In this document: positions 1-8,042 of the stretch, piece by piece
How positions within the stretch are numbered: position 1 is the stretch's first letter
Layout: each line of letters starts with the position of its first letter
From: Pseudomonadota bacterium
GTDB lineage: Bacteria; Bdellovibrionota_B; Oligoflexia; Silvanigrellales; Silvanigrellaceae
Length of the DNA: 9,602 bases
Direction of reading: 5' to 3'
Assembly: GCA_027490595.1 (NCBI GenBank)
Contig: JAIXXU010000068.1
Coordinates: 1-9,602, forward strand
Notes under the pieces: model-generated
What the model saw: the letters and a program-made list of their open reading frames with translations, nothing else
Database searches by the model: none
Told to the model about the DNA's origin: nothing
Made by a program: the position numbers and the translations under genes

Positions 1-106
1 TCTCCCTTTTCGCAAGTTTAAAGCTCGTACATATGCGATGGGTCACTCTTTTTCTGATATTGAACTTCGTGATTTGTGCGCTTTTTTTGAGGAAGCTCGT
101 CGTTGA
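1..106 (+). CDS. C-terminal tail of an unidentified protein (5' end outside window)
   Basis: An open frame enters from the left edge and ends at the TGA at 104-106, giving the last 34 residues of a protein (…FKARTYAMGHSFSDIE…FFEEARR). The tail is basic then acidic and probably helical. I cannot assign a family. Its stop overlaps the TTG start of hflX (TTGA at 103-106), and the hflX Shine-Dalgarno sequence lies within its last codons. This is the usual arrangement of translationally coupled genes in one operon, so the frame is very likely a real gene although its function is unknown. Confidence 0.6.
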   Translation, partial: LPFRKFKARTYAMGHSFSDIELRDLCAFFEEARR

Positions 107-1446
107 CAACAATAAAACATTCAGAAATTGAAAATACTATTGAATTAGAAAAAGCAAGGTTAGAAATTGAAAACCGAGACCAAGGCGGTCTTAAAGTCTA
201 CCTTGTTAGTTTAGAATGCTTAGATGATGATCCTGAGAGTATTCAAGAAAGCTTACAAGAATTGGGCGCTCTAGTGCGAACGGTGGGTGATGATTGCGTA
301 GGTGTTACTGTTCAAAAAAAACAAAAACCTATTCCCTCAACTTATATTGGTCAGGGGAAGGCGGAAGAAATTGAGCAAAGTTGTGCAGCGCTGGTTGTAG
401 ATTATGTGGTTTTTGATCAAGAATTGTCACCAACTCAAGTGCGAAATTTAGAAAAAATTATGAAAAGACCTGTTCTTGATAGAACAGGAATAATTTTGCA
501 GATTTTTCGAAAAAATGCTCGATCTAAAGAGGCTCGTACTCAAGTTGAAATTGCAAGGCTCGAGTATTTGGCTCCAAGACTTTCAAATGCCTGGATCACC
601 TGGGAACGCCAGCGCGGTGGAGGAGGTAGCGGAGGTAAATTACGTGGAGCTGGTGAAACACAAATTGAGATGGATCGTCGTAAAATTAAAGACAAGATCG
701 CTTCCTTAAAAAAAGAATTAGAAAAAATTGAAGTTGAAAGAGAAACTCAGCGTAAAAATAGGGGGGATGAATGGAATGTCGCTTTGGTTGGATACACCAA
801 TGCGGGCAAAACATCCTTAATGAACGAACTGACCGACAGTACTCTAGCTTCCAAAGATGCGTTGTTTGAAACTCTGGACTCAAGCATTCGAAGGCTCAAG
901 GGTTCTCAAAACATGAACATCTTAATGACAGATACAGTGGGTTTTATTCGTAATTTACCTCATGGCTTGGTTGCTAGTTTCCGTTCTACATTGGAGGAAG
1001 TGAGTCGGGCTGATCTCATTCTTCATGTTGTGGATGTTAGCCACCCTTGTTACAAAGATCACATCGCCGTTACTGAAGAAGTTATGAAGCAAGTCGGTGC
1101 TTCTCAAGTACCATCAATATTTATATTCAATAAAGCAGATTTACTTCCCGAGTCAAAATTATCAAAGATATTGATGCGTGTTTATCCTGGCTGTTTATGT
1201 ATTTCTTCAAAAAATATTCAAGATATTCATAAATGTAAAGATACTATTGTAGAGTTTTTATCGAAGAATATGATCGAGAAAAAGTTCAATGTTCCGTTTG
1301 AAAATAAAGCTTTATTATCTTCAATTTATGCTCATACCAGGGTTTTGAGTTCTGAGTGGACGCAAGAAGGTGGTGAGTTTTTTGTAAGGATGACTAAAGG
1401 AGTATGGCATAAATACTTTGAGCATCATGATCACAATTGTGTTTAA
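103..1446 (+). CDS. hflX: GTPase HflX (ribosome-associated GTPase)
   Basis: HflX is a cytoplasmic GTPase that binds the 50S subunit and, in studied bacteria, splits or rescues stalled ribosomes under stress. The 447-residue length fits the family. The N-terminal HflX domain (about residues 30-165) contains YIGQGKAEEI and FDQELSPTQVRNLE. The glycine-rich linker RGGGGSGGKLRGAGETQIE (171-189) is a family hallmark and is followed by a coiled coil (190-220). The G domain has P-loop GYTNAGKTS (230-238), G3 DTVGFI (277-282), G4 NKAD (343-346) and SSK (368-370). Start: TTG at 103 has GAGGA at 89-93, nine bases upstream, and overlaps the previous stop; no other in-frame start would keep the N domain. 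Oddities: the P-loop reads GKTS where the family usually has GKST, and switch I reads FETLDSSIRRL where FATLDPTTRR is usual. The last ~60 residues are the least conserved. Confidence 0.97.
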   Translation: MTTIKHSEIENTIELEKARLEIENRDQGGLKVYLVSLECLDDDPESIQESLQELGALVRTVGDDCVGVTVQKKQKPIPSTYIGQGKAEEIEQSCAALVVDYVVFDQELSPTQVRNLEKIMKRPVLDRTGIILQIFRKNARSKEARTQVEIARLEYLAPRLSNAWITWERQRGGGGSGGKLRGAGETQIEMDRRKIKDKIASLKKELEKIEVERETQRKNRGDEWNVALVGYTNAGKTSLMNELTDSTLASKDALFETLDSSIRRLKGSQNMNILMTDTVGFIRNLPHGLVASFRSTLEEVSRADLILHVVDVSHPCYKDHIAVTEEVMKQVGASQVPSIFIFNKADLLPESKLSKILMRVYPGCLCISSKNIQDIHKCKDTIVEFLSKNMIEKKFNVPFENKALLSSIYAHTRVLSSEWTQEGGEFFVRMTKGVWHKYFEHHDHNCV

Positions 1447-1459
1447 GGTTTAATATTTT

Positions 1460-3097
1460 ATGCAGCTCCTATCTTATTGGCAAGAAATGGTTCCGCTGTC
1501 CGAGGTCACATTTTATAAAATGGGTGGCCTTACGAAGTACTTTACTAAGCCAAAAAATATAAATCAGATCTATGAAACTTTGAAATTTTGTCGTGAGAAT
1601 AAAATTTGTACTGCTATTCTAGGATTGGGCAGTAACTGTGTTTTTGCCGATGGTTTATTCGATGGACTTGTTCTATCTCTTGAAAATCTTGCCAACTTTT
1701 ACTGGGAATCAGAGAGTTATTTGTACGCAGAGGCGGGTGTGACAAACACACAAATTGCAGAAGCCTGCCTCCAAGCTTGTCGTGATGGAGCGTGGTGGAT
1801 GTTTCGCATGCCAGGGCAAGTAGGTGCTTCAGTGCGCATGAATGCCAGGTGTTTTGGTGGCGAAATGGAACAAGTCGTTTGCAGTGTACTTGCTATTGAT
1901 GCCTCCGGTAAGTTGTCTTCTTATGATGCCAGTGAGATTTTTTTAGGGTACAAAAGTACGTTATTTATGAATAACCCTCATCTTATTATCGGGGTTCGTT
2001 TTTACTTTCCTAATCAAAATACATACGAAAATATTCTACAAAAAATGCATGAATGTGAATCAGAACGTTTAAAAAAACACCATTTTGATTACCCTAGTTG
2101 TGGTTCTACGTTCAAAAATAATTACAATTTAGGGAAACCAAGTGGTCAAATATTTGATGAGTTAAAATTTAAGGGTACTACGATTGGAGAAGCACAAGTT
2201 AGTAACTGGCATGGAAATTTTATATGGAATTTAGGTCGAGCTAAGACTGAAGATATGCTTACGTTAGCTTCTTCTATGCGAGAAAAAGTTATGCATGAAT
2301 TAGGTTCGCAAGTAGATTTAGAAGTTCAGCCGGTAGGTGTTTTCTCAAATAAACTTTTTGACAAGTGCGGTATGGAAAAATTAGGTCCTTTTTTTTCCTA
2401 CCATGGTAAAGAAAAGCAACAAGAAAAGTGGGTAGGGCTTTTTTATCATCCCAATCAAGACTTTAATCAAAAAGAATATCCTTGTGAAAATTTAAGCGCA
2501 ACTTTTTCATCATATCAAGGTGATAAACAAAAAAATTTCCAGCATATAAAATTCAAAATTACCCAGTTATTATCCATGAATGATGCACAAAAATTTGTCA
2601 ATGAACCTTTTCTAAAGTGGGAAACACAAACTTTACTACATCCAAAAAATATATTTCATACAGTTCCACATTTACCTGATGGATCTTTTGTAAATAAATT
2701 GTGGGAATATAGTGTAAGTGAAATTTTTATGGCACGTGCTGATGATCATGAAAAATATATTGAAGTTGAATTAAACCATCTTGGTCATCATATTTTTTTA
2801 TGCTTTTCGGGGATTAGAACTCAATCTTCACTTGAATTTTCCCCCATACCAAAGTTCTTTTTTCATGAAAATTCCCTCCCAGATAAATCATATAAGTATT
2901 CTTTTGGTTTATACTTCTCTTACTCAGACTTGGAGTATGTTCTAAAAAATTCTTCCCACCTTGCCATTCAAGGAGCTCTTAGCCTTGGTAATGAGGATTA
3001 CTCCTTAGCCCCTCATTGGGGTGTTGATAGTTCTCGTCATGATAACAAACCAGATTTTCATCAGCCTGGGCGGTATTTCTTAATTAAACTGCATTAA
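1460..3097 (+). CDS. murB: UDP-N-acetylenolpyruvoylglucosamine reductase (MurB) with C-terminal DOMON/CBM9-like extension
   Basis: MurB is a cytoplasmic flavoenzyme that reduces UDP-GlcNAc-enolpyruvate to UDP-MurNAc with NADPH, the second committed step of peptidoglycan synthesis. Residues 1-293 are MurB: FAD-binding LGLGSNCVFADGLFDGLVL (55-73), FRMPGQVGASVRMNARCFGGE (115-135), GSTFKN (215-220, with the catalytic Ser), and LEVQPVG (287-293), whose Glu288 aligns with the catalytic Glu. The position normally held by the catalytic Arg in GYRxS reads GYKST (163-167), a Lys. MurB usually ends near 300-340 residues, but this protein has 545. Residues ~380-545 (FLKWET…LWEYSVSEIFM…KYIEVELNHLGHHIFLCFSG…GRYFLIKLH) look like a beta-sandwich of the DOMON/CBM9-like type. 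I recall such a domain being linked to some MurB proteins, but cannot verify it here. The ATG lies 13 nt after the hflX stop with only a weak AAGG (1445-1448), so coupling to hflX is likely. No signal peptide is seen. Confidence 0.93.
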   Translation: MQLLSYWQEMVPLSEVTFYKMGGLTKYFTKPKNINQIYETLKFCRENKICTAILGLGSNCVFADGLFDGLVLSLENLANFYWESESYLYAEAGVTNTQIAEACLQACRDGAWWMFRMPGQVGASVRMNARCFGGEMEQVVCSVLAIDASGKLSSYDASEIFLGYKSTLFMNNPHLIIGVRFYFPNQNTYENILQKMHECESERLKKHHFDYPSCGSTFKNNYNLGKPSGQIFDELKFKGTTIGEAQVSNWHGNFIWNLGRAKTEDMLTLASSMREKVMHELGSQVDLEVQPVGVFSNKLFDKCGMEKLGPFFSYHGKEKQQEKWVGLFYHPNQDFNQKEYPCENLSATFSSYQGDKQKNFQHIKFKITQLLSMNDAQKFVNEPFLKWETQTLLHPKNIFHTVPHLPDGSFVNKLWEYSVSEIFMARADDHEKYIEVELNHLGHHIFLCFSGIRTQSSLEFSPIPKFFFHENSLPDKSYKYSFGLYFSYSDLEYVLKNSSHLAIQGALSLGNEDYSLAPHWGVDSSRHDNKPDFHQPGRYFLIKLH

Positions 3098-4497
<1,400 letters not shown>

Positions 4498-4530
4498 AAA
4501 GTTTTTAAGTACTCAAGGAGATCAATCATC

Positions 4531-5784
4531 ATGAGGGGTAATGCTCTTGTTATTCAGTCAGGTGGACCTACTGCTGTTATTAACCAATCTTTGGCAGGTG
4601 TCATGGCTGCAAGTCGTGACTATCCAAATATTGAAAACGTATATGGTTCATATCATGGTCTCCATGGACTTCTCCATGAAAACTTTCTTGATTTGTCGTT
4701 AGAGCCTGTCTCTGTGTGGAAGGAGATTGCCAACTCTCCAGGAGCCGCTCTTGGTTCAGCGCGGATAAAACCAAAAAATTCAGATTTAGAACGAGTTTTC
4801 AATGTTTTCACAGCGCATAATATAAAATTTCTTTTTTATATTGGTGGCAATGACTCTGCGGAAGCCGCGCAACTTATTCGTGAAGAAGCCAATAGGCTTT
4901 CATACGATGTTCGTATTATTCATGTGCCCAAAACCATTGATAACGATTTGATGGTGACCGATCATTGCCCCGGTTTTGGTAGTGTGGCCAAGGTGGTTTC
5001 CAATATTGTTGCTGGAGATGACTTAGATAACCGTAGTTTTTACAATAGTGTTAAAATTAATGTTGTTATGGGTCGCCATGCTGGTTGGATTGCAGCAGCT
5101 ACTGCTATTGCTAAAAAAGGTCACATTGACGTTGAGGCACACGATGAAGTAGGTCCTCATCTCATTTATCTCCCTGAAGTGGATTTTACCCTGCAAAAGT
5201 TCTTAGACGATGTTCAAAATACGTATGATCGTCTTGGACGCGCTACGATTACTGTGGCTGAAGGAATTGCAGATAAACTAGATCACGACAAGTTTGCCGG
5301 AGAACAAGACGAGTTTGGCAATGCTCAGTTGTCCGGTTCGGGCCAATTGGGAGATTTTCTTTCTAATCTGATAAAAAAGAATTTAAAATTTAATTCAACT
5401 CTGGGAAACTTGCGCTGTCGTTCAGATACCTTGGGCTATATTCAACGTTCTTTGGCTGGTATGGCTTCCCATATAGATCAAACTGAATCCTTCCAATTGG
5501 GCAGTCAGGCTTTGCATTACATGATGAGTGGTGAGACGGACAAGATGGTGACTTTAGAGCGCATTCCTGGCCAAACTTATTCCTGTTCTATTGGTTTATG
5601 CGATTTGAAACTTGTTGCACAAAAAACCAAGCTTGTTCCTCGCAGCATGATAAACTCACAAGGAAATGGTGTTACCGAAGAATTTTATGAGTATGTTTTG
5701 CCTTTGATAGGTGATCTTCCTGAAATCCGAGCCCTGAAAACACCACATGTGGAAAAAAAATTACCAACCTACGTCAGGCTATAA
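4531..5784 (+). CDS. pfp: Pyrophosphate-type 6-phosphofructokinase
   Basis: This is a PFK-family enzyme that phosphorylates fructose-6-phosphate to fructose-1,6-bisphosphate in glycolysis; the PPi-dependent reaction is reversible. The 417 residues include GGPTAVINQS (11-20), GGNDS (105-109), PKTIDND (133-139, catalytic Asp137), MGRHAGWIA (180-188), VAEG (242-245) and GYIQRS (302-307). Two positions predict the phosphoryl donor. ATP enzymes have Gly in GGDGS and Gly in PGTIDND; here they are Asp108 and Lys134, the established signature of PPi-dependent enzymes. The length also suits the single-subunit-type PPi-PFK group rather than the ~320-residue bacterial ATP enzyme. Shine-Dalgarno AAGGAG (4515-4520) lies ten bases before the ATG. 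The 33-nt gap to purA suggests one transcript. No clear intrinsic terminator follows. The donor is predicted, not shown. Confidence 0.93.
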   Translation: MRGNALVIQSGGPTAVINQSLAGVMAASRDYPNIENVYGSYHGLHGLLHENFLDLSLEPVSVWKEIANSPGAALGSARIKPKNSDLERVFNVFTAHNIKFLFYIGGNDSAEAAQLIREEANRLSYDVRIIHVPKTIDNDLMVTDHCPGFGSVAKVVSNIVAGDDLDNRSFYNSVKINVVMGRHAGWIAAATAIAKKGHIDVEAHDEVGPHLIYLPEVDFTLQKFLDDVQNTYDRLGRATITVAEGIADKLDHDKFAGEQDEFGNAQLSGSGQLGDFLSNLIKKNLKFNSTLGNLRCRSDTLGYIQRSLAGMASHIDQTESFQLGSQALHYMMSGETDKMVTLERIPGQTYSCSIGLCDLKLVAQKTKLVPRSMINSQGNGVTEEFYEYVLPLIGDLPEIRALKTPHVEKKLPTYVRL

Positions 5785-6075
5785 CGTTTTCTGATGTAAA
5801 ATATACATGCAGCATAAAAGCTTAGAAAACACCAATACATTAGATGCTAGTTTTTATTTCTCCGCATTGCAAAACTCGTTGCAAATTTGCCATTCCCAAA
5901 ATTTCTAATACCGACCAAGGCTTTCACCGTATGGTCTTACAGTGGGTGGTGAATTTCGATTTATGGAACAATTTAAGACATTAACGAAATTTAATATTTT
6001 TTTGCATAGACAGCCGTTACCACCTAAAATTGCTTTGTAAACATAATTAACAATAAGTTTAAGAAAACAAAATGG
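5785..6075. other. Intergenic region between housekeeping and accessory blocks; repeats, no convincing gene
   Basis: This stretch lacks a supported gene. It holds a direct repeat TTGCAAA at 5867-5873 and 5879-5885 (12-bp phasing), whose second copy runs into the perfect palindrome GCAAATTTGC (5881-5890), and a weak stem ATGTA/TACAT near 5794-5808. A 46-codon ATG frame at 5844-5984 contains the protein-like stretch NTDQGFHRMVLQWVV, but it has no Shine-Dalgarno sequence and no family I recognise; it may be a gene remnant. TTGCAT (6002-6007), 17 bp, TAAAAT (6025-6030) is a possible weak promoter facing the next gene. No rho-independent terminator for pfp is evident. Confidence 0.5.
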
Positions 6076-6103
6076 TTGAAAAAAAATTCATACAGCATAT
6101 ATT
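6076..6103 (+). promoter_or_regulatory. Sigma-70-like promoter for the accessory gene pair
   Basis: TTGAAA (6076-6081), a 16-bp spacer and TATATT (6098-6103) each match five of six consensus bases. Transcription would start near 6110, ahead of the AGGTG Shine-Dalgarno (6152-6156) and ATG at 6163. The TTG of the -35 box is also the most upstream in-frame start codon of the following reading frame, so promoter and longest open frame compete as explanations. I favour the promoter because no Shine-Dalgarno precedes 6076. Confidence 0.5.
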
Positions 6104-6162
6104 TAATGTATGAGGAAGATGTTGAAAAAATCTTCTCCGAAACAATTTTTCAGGTGTTAATC

Positions 6163-7062
6163 ATGTCATTTTTAGTAAAAAAATTATCAAATAAACCAAT
6201 ACAGGCATCAATATATTTGTTAAAAAATAAGAATATTGATTCCATGATGTGGAATACTGGTTCAACGGTAAGCCATTTATTTACAAACATTCAAACTCAA
6301 TCAAGATTCTTCTCGGGTAAAGAAAATGAGAAAAATTTTCTGAAAGCTTTAGACTATTCTAAAACAAAACAGACTTTAGTTAATAAATTTGCATTAATTT
6401 TTTCTTCAGTGGTCTCAAAAATAGAACCTAAACCATGTAAAGATACTATTATTCTTGAAAACGTTAAACAGTATTTAGAAAAAAATGTTCCAATCCAGAT
6501 AAATCAAGGTTGCTTGCTAGAAACCATTCGAATAGTAGATAGATTCAATAAAAGACAATCAGTTCTAGATGATCCTGAAATAATTAAAGTACTCTCAGGT
6601 AAAATTCTTATAAATGAGGCAAATATTCAGGATTCTACAATAAAAATTTTTCTTAAAGCTCACTTAACAAATCAAAATATTTTAACTGAGCAGCAAAAAA
6701 ACATGTCATCAACAGACAAAAATTTTATTACTAAAACTATAGGCCACTCTCAGCTTATTGATACATATATAAGTGCAAATGAATTAGAGAATCATTTTAG
6801 AAATACAGGTCAACCTACTTACTCAATGATACTATGGGATGAAAGTTATCAACTTCATTCAATTCTTATCTTTGGTATAGATAAAGAAGATAATATTTAT
6901 TACTGGGACGTAAGCGATAAATTACCTTCAGGTTCATCAAGAATAAAAACCATGAATATTGAGGATTTTAACAATCGAAGGAATTTACCTCCACAATACA
7001 GTTCAAGTATTATTCAATCTGGATGGGCGAGATCTGCAATTTTTTATTATAAGGAGAATTAA
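6163..7062 (+). CDS. Unrecognised protein, putative papain-like cysteine peptidase (possible effector or toxin)
   Basis: I recognise no family with certainty. Using the ATG at 6163 (AGGTG at 6152-6156, six bases upstream) the protein has 299 residues; the frame stays open to a TTG at 6076 (328 residues), but that start has no Shine-Dalgarno and falls on a promoter-like -35 box. It is soluble-looking and rich in Lys, Asn, Ile and Ser, with no signal peptide or membrane span. Three spots recall the papain-like fold: NQGCLLETIRIVDRF (114-128), with Cys117 opening a helix after a Gln; LHSILIFGID (231-240), with His232 opening a strand; and IYYWDVSD (245-252), with Asp249 after the next strand. 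The order Cys, His, Asp and the hairpin spacing fit C39/papain-type peptidases and related bacterial effectors. This is inference from pattern only. The gene is visibly more AT-rich than purA and pfp, lies next to IS debris, and is followed two bases later by a partner gene, suggesting a horizontally acquired pair. Confidence 0.65.
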   Translation: MSFLVKKLSNKPIQASIYLLKNKNIDSMMWNTGSTVSHLFTNIQTQSRFFSGKENEKNFLKALDYSKTKQTLVNKFALIFSSVVSKIEPKPCKDTIILENVKQYLEKNVPIQINQGCLLETIRIVDRFNKRQSVLDDPEIIKVLSGKILINEANIQDSTIKIFLKAHLTNQNILTEQQKNMSSTDKNFITKTIGHSQLIDTYISANELENHFRNTGQPTYSMILWDESYQLHSILIFGIDKEDNIYYWDVSDKLPSGSSRIKTMNIEDFNNRRNLPPQYSSSIIQSGWARSAIFYYKEN

Positions 7063-7064
7063 TC

Positions 7065-7409
7065 ATGATTCGAAATGCTTTACTAAAATTTAGTGGTGAT
7101 TTATTTAAAAGAAGATTTTCAGCTACCTCCACTTCGATAGAAGTACCTGAAGAGTTTGGAGAAAAAGTACTTAACCTATTTAAACAGTCCGAGTATGATA
7201 AACTAGCCGATGAAATCGATAGGAGTCCATACAGGGGAAATGTTGATTTAATGAAACTAAAGGTAGAAGCGCTTAGATCGTCTATTCAAGAAAAGGAAGA
7301 AAATGCAAGAAGAACAGTTAATCTTATTAGATACTTGGAAAACAGTAATTATGAATCAGACTGTCCATCACTCAGAGGTCAAAATAAAGGCGAAGAATTA
7401 AAAAAATAA
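7065..7409 (+). CDS. Unrecognised 114-residue protein with mitochondrial-presequence-like N-terminus
   Basis: No family is recognised. The gene is convincing: strong Shine-Dalgarno AAGGAG (7051-7056) eight bases before the ATG, lying within the last codons of the upstream gene, whose stop ends two bases before this start. The two are therefore translationally coupled. Residues 1-24 (MIRNALLKFSGDLFKRRFSA and then TSTS) form a basic amphipathic helix with five Lys/Arg and a single Asp, ending in RRF-S, which resembles an R-3 mitochondrial processing site. Residues ~28-90 look all-helical and highly charged (EEFGEKVLNLF, YDKLADEIDRS, LMKLKVEALRSSI), followed by a polar tail with one Cys. It could be a chaperone, an immunity or adaptor partner of the upstream putative peptidase, or a second secreted protein. 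No secretion signal or membrane span is seen. Function is not assigned. Confidence 0.72.
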   Translation: MIRNALLKFSGDLFKRRFSATSTSIEVPEEFGEKVLNLFKQSEYDKLADEIDRSPYRGNVDLMKLKVEALRSSIQEKEENARRTVNLIRYLENSNYESDCPSLRGQNKGEELKK

Positions 7410-7436
7410 ACAGCTTTGCGCAAAGTCCAAGGCTCG

Positions 7437-7459
7437 AGATTTGCTTTGTAGTCAAATCT
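7437..7459. repeat. Perfect 7-bp inverted repeat (hairpin) downstream of the accessory pair
   Basis: AGATTTG (7437-7443) and CAAATCT (7453-7459) are perfect inverted repeats with a 9-base loop. A 12-bp palindrome CTTTGCGCAAAG lies just before, at 7414-7425. Neither is followed by a T-run, so a standard intrinsic terminator is not supported. They may still define the 3' end of the upstream transcript, or be the end of a decayed mobile element. Confidence 0.35.
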
Positions 7460-7511
7460 GATTGACACAAAAAACTTCTGCCCTCGTCTGGTAGGCTCGA
7501 AATAAACTTTT

Positions 7512-7811
7512 ACAATTGACAAAATCTATAGTATTCATGAACTACATGTTGAAATTATCTCAAAAGGTAAAGTAAAAAAGAGCTCCAAATTTGGCTACAA
7601 ATTTTCATTTATGACAACAAATAAATCAAATTGAGCGATAGGTTCAATGGCATTTCATGGTAATTCTGAAAGTATCCTTTAAAAAGTAAAAAGAAGAATT
7701 CCAATAGAACAAGTTATAGGGCGTATGAGATATTTAAATAAATTAGGTAGAAATTATTTAACGTACATATTGGGCGATAAAAATAATGCCTTTTTTCAGA
7801 CTATGTCTTGA
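7512..7811 (+). pseudogene. IS5-family transposase remnant (internally deleted, stop codons)
   Basis: In a single frame the sequence reads DKIYSIHELHVEIISKGK… KFGYKFSFMTTNKSN (7518-7631), a TGA, AIGSMAFHGNSESIL (7635-7679), a TAA, then KVKRRIPIEQVIGRMRYLNK and GRNYL…GDKNNAFF (7683-7808), and a final TGA. This follows the IS5-type DDE transposase order: xKxYSxHAPEVExISKGK, FGxKVSxATTN, xxxLPGNPYDGHTL, then the C-terminal K(H/R)RSAIEPVIGHxK…MGRNYLxGxxGDxxNAxL. The portion between the GNP-type motif and the VKRR segment, normally about 100 residues, is missing, and two in-frame stops precede it. The N-terminal half is also absent or unrecognisable. The remnant is a dead fragment. Family assignment rests on remembered motif order and not on a search. 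Confidence 0.82.
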
Positions 7812-8042
7812 ACGTTCTAAAAATAATTTCTTGTATGAAAAATTGTTCTTAATAATCTAGGATTTGTAAAAAATTTAAACAAATATCCTTCAACGCACCT
7901 TGCCAAGTCTAGAATCATGTATGTAAAGTTCATGAAAAATTGCTTGGTAAAAGAACAATACAGTTTAAGGAATTGCTGTAAAAAGTTGAATAAATTTCTG
8001 AAGATTTTGAAATAAATCGAAAAAAGACTTAATTATCATAGT
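7812..8042. other. Non-coding, degenerate sequence between transposase remnants
   Basis: No supported gene is present. The only long frame here is a reverse-strand one (7965-8174) that lies opposite protein-like forward sequence and has no ribosome binding site, so I leave it out. Short forward fragments such as FKELL and ISEDFEIN (about 7950-8025), interrupted by stops, suggest decayed coding sequence, but no family can be named. Confidence 0.4.

Noticed and set aside
6072..6113. ATG at 6072 as start of the accessory gene
   Set aside because: It is out of frame with the long frame and stops after 13 codons.
7414..7425. Palindrome CTTTGCGCAAAG as an intrinsic terminator
   Set aside because: No loop and no following T-run; the hairpin at 7437-7459 also lacks a T-run.
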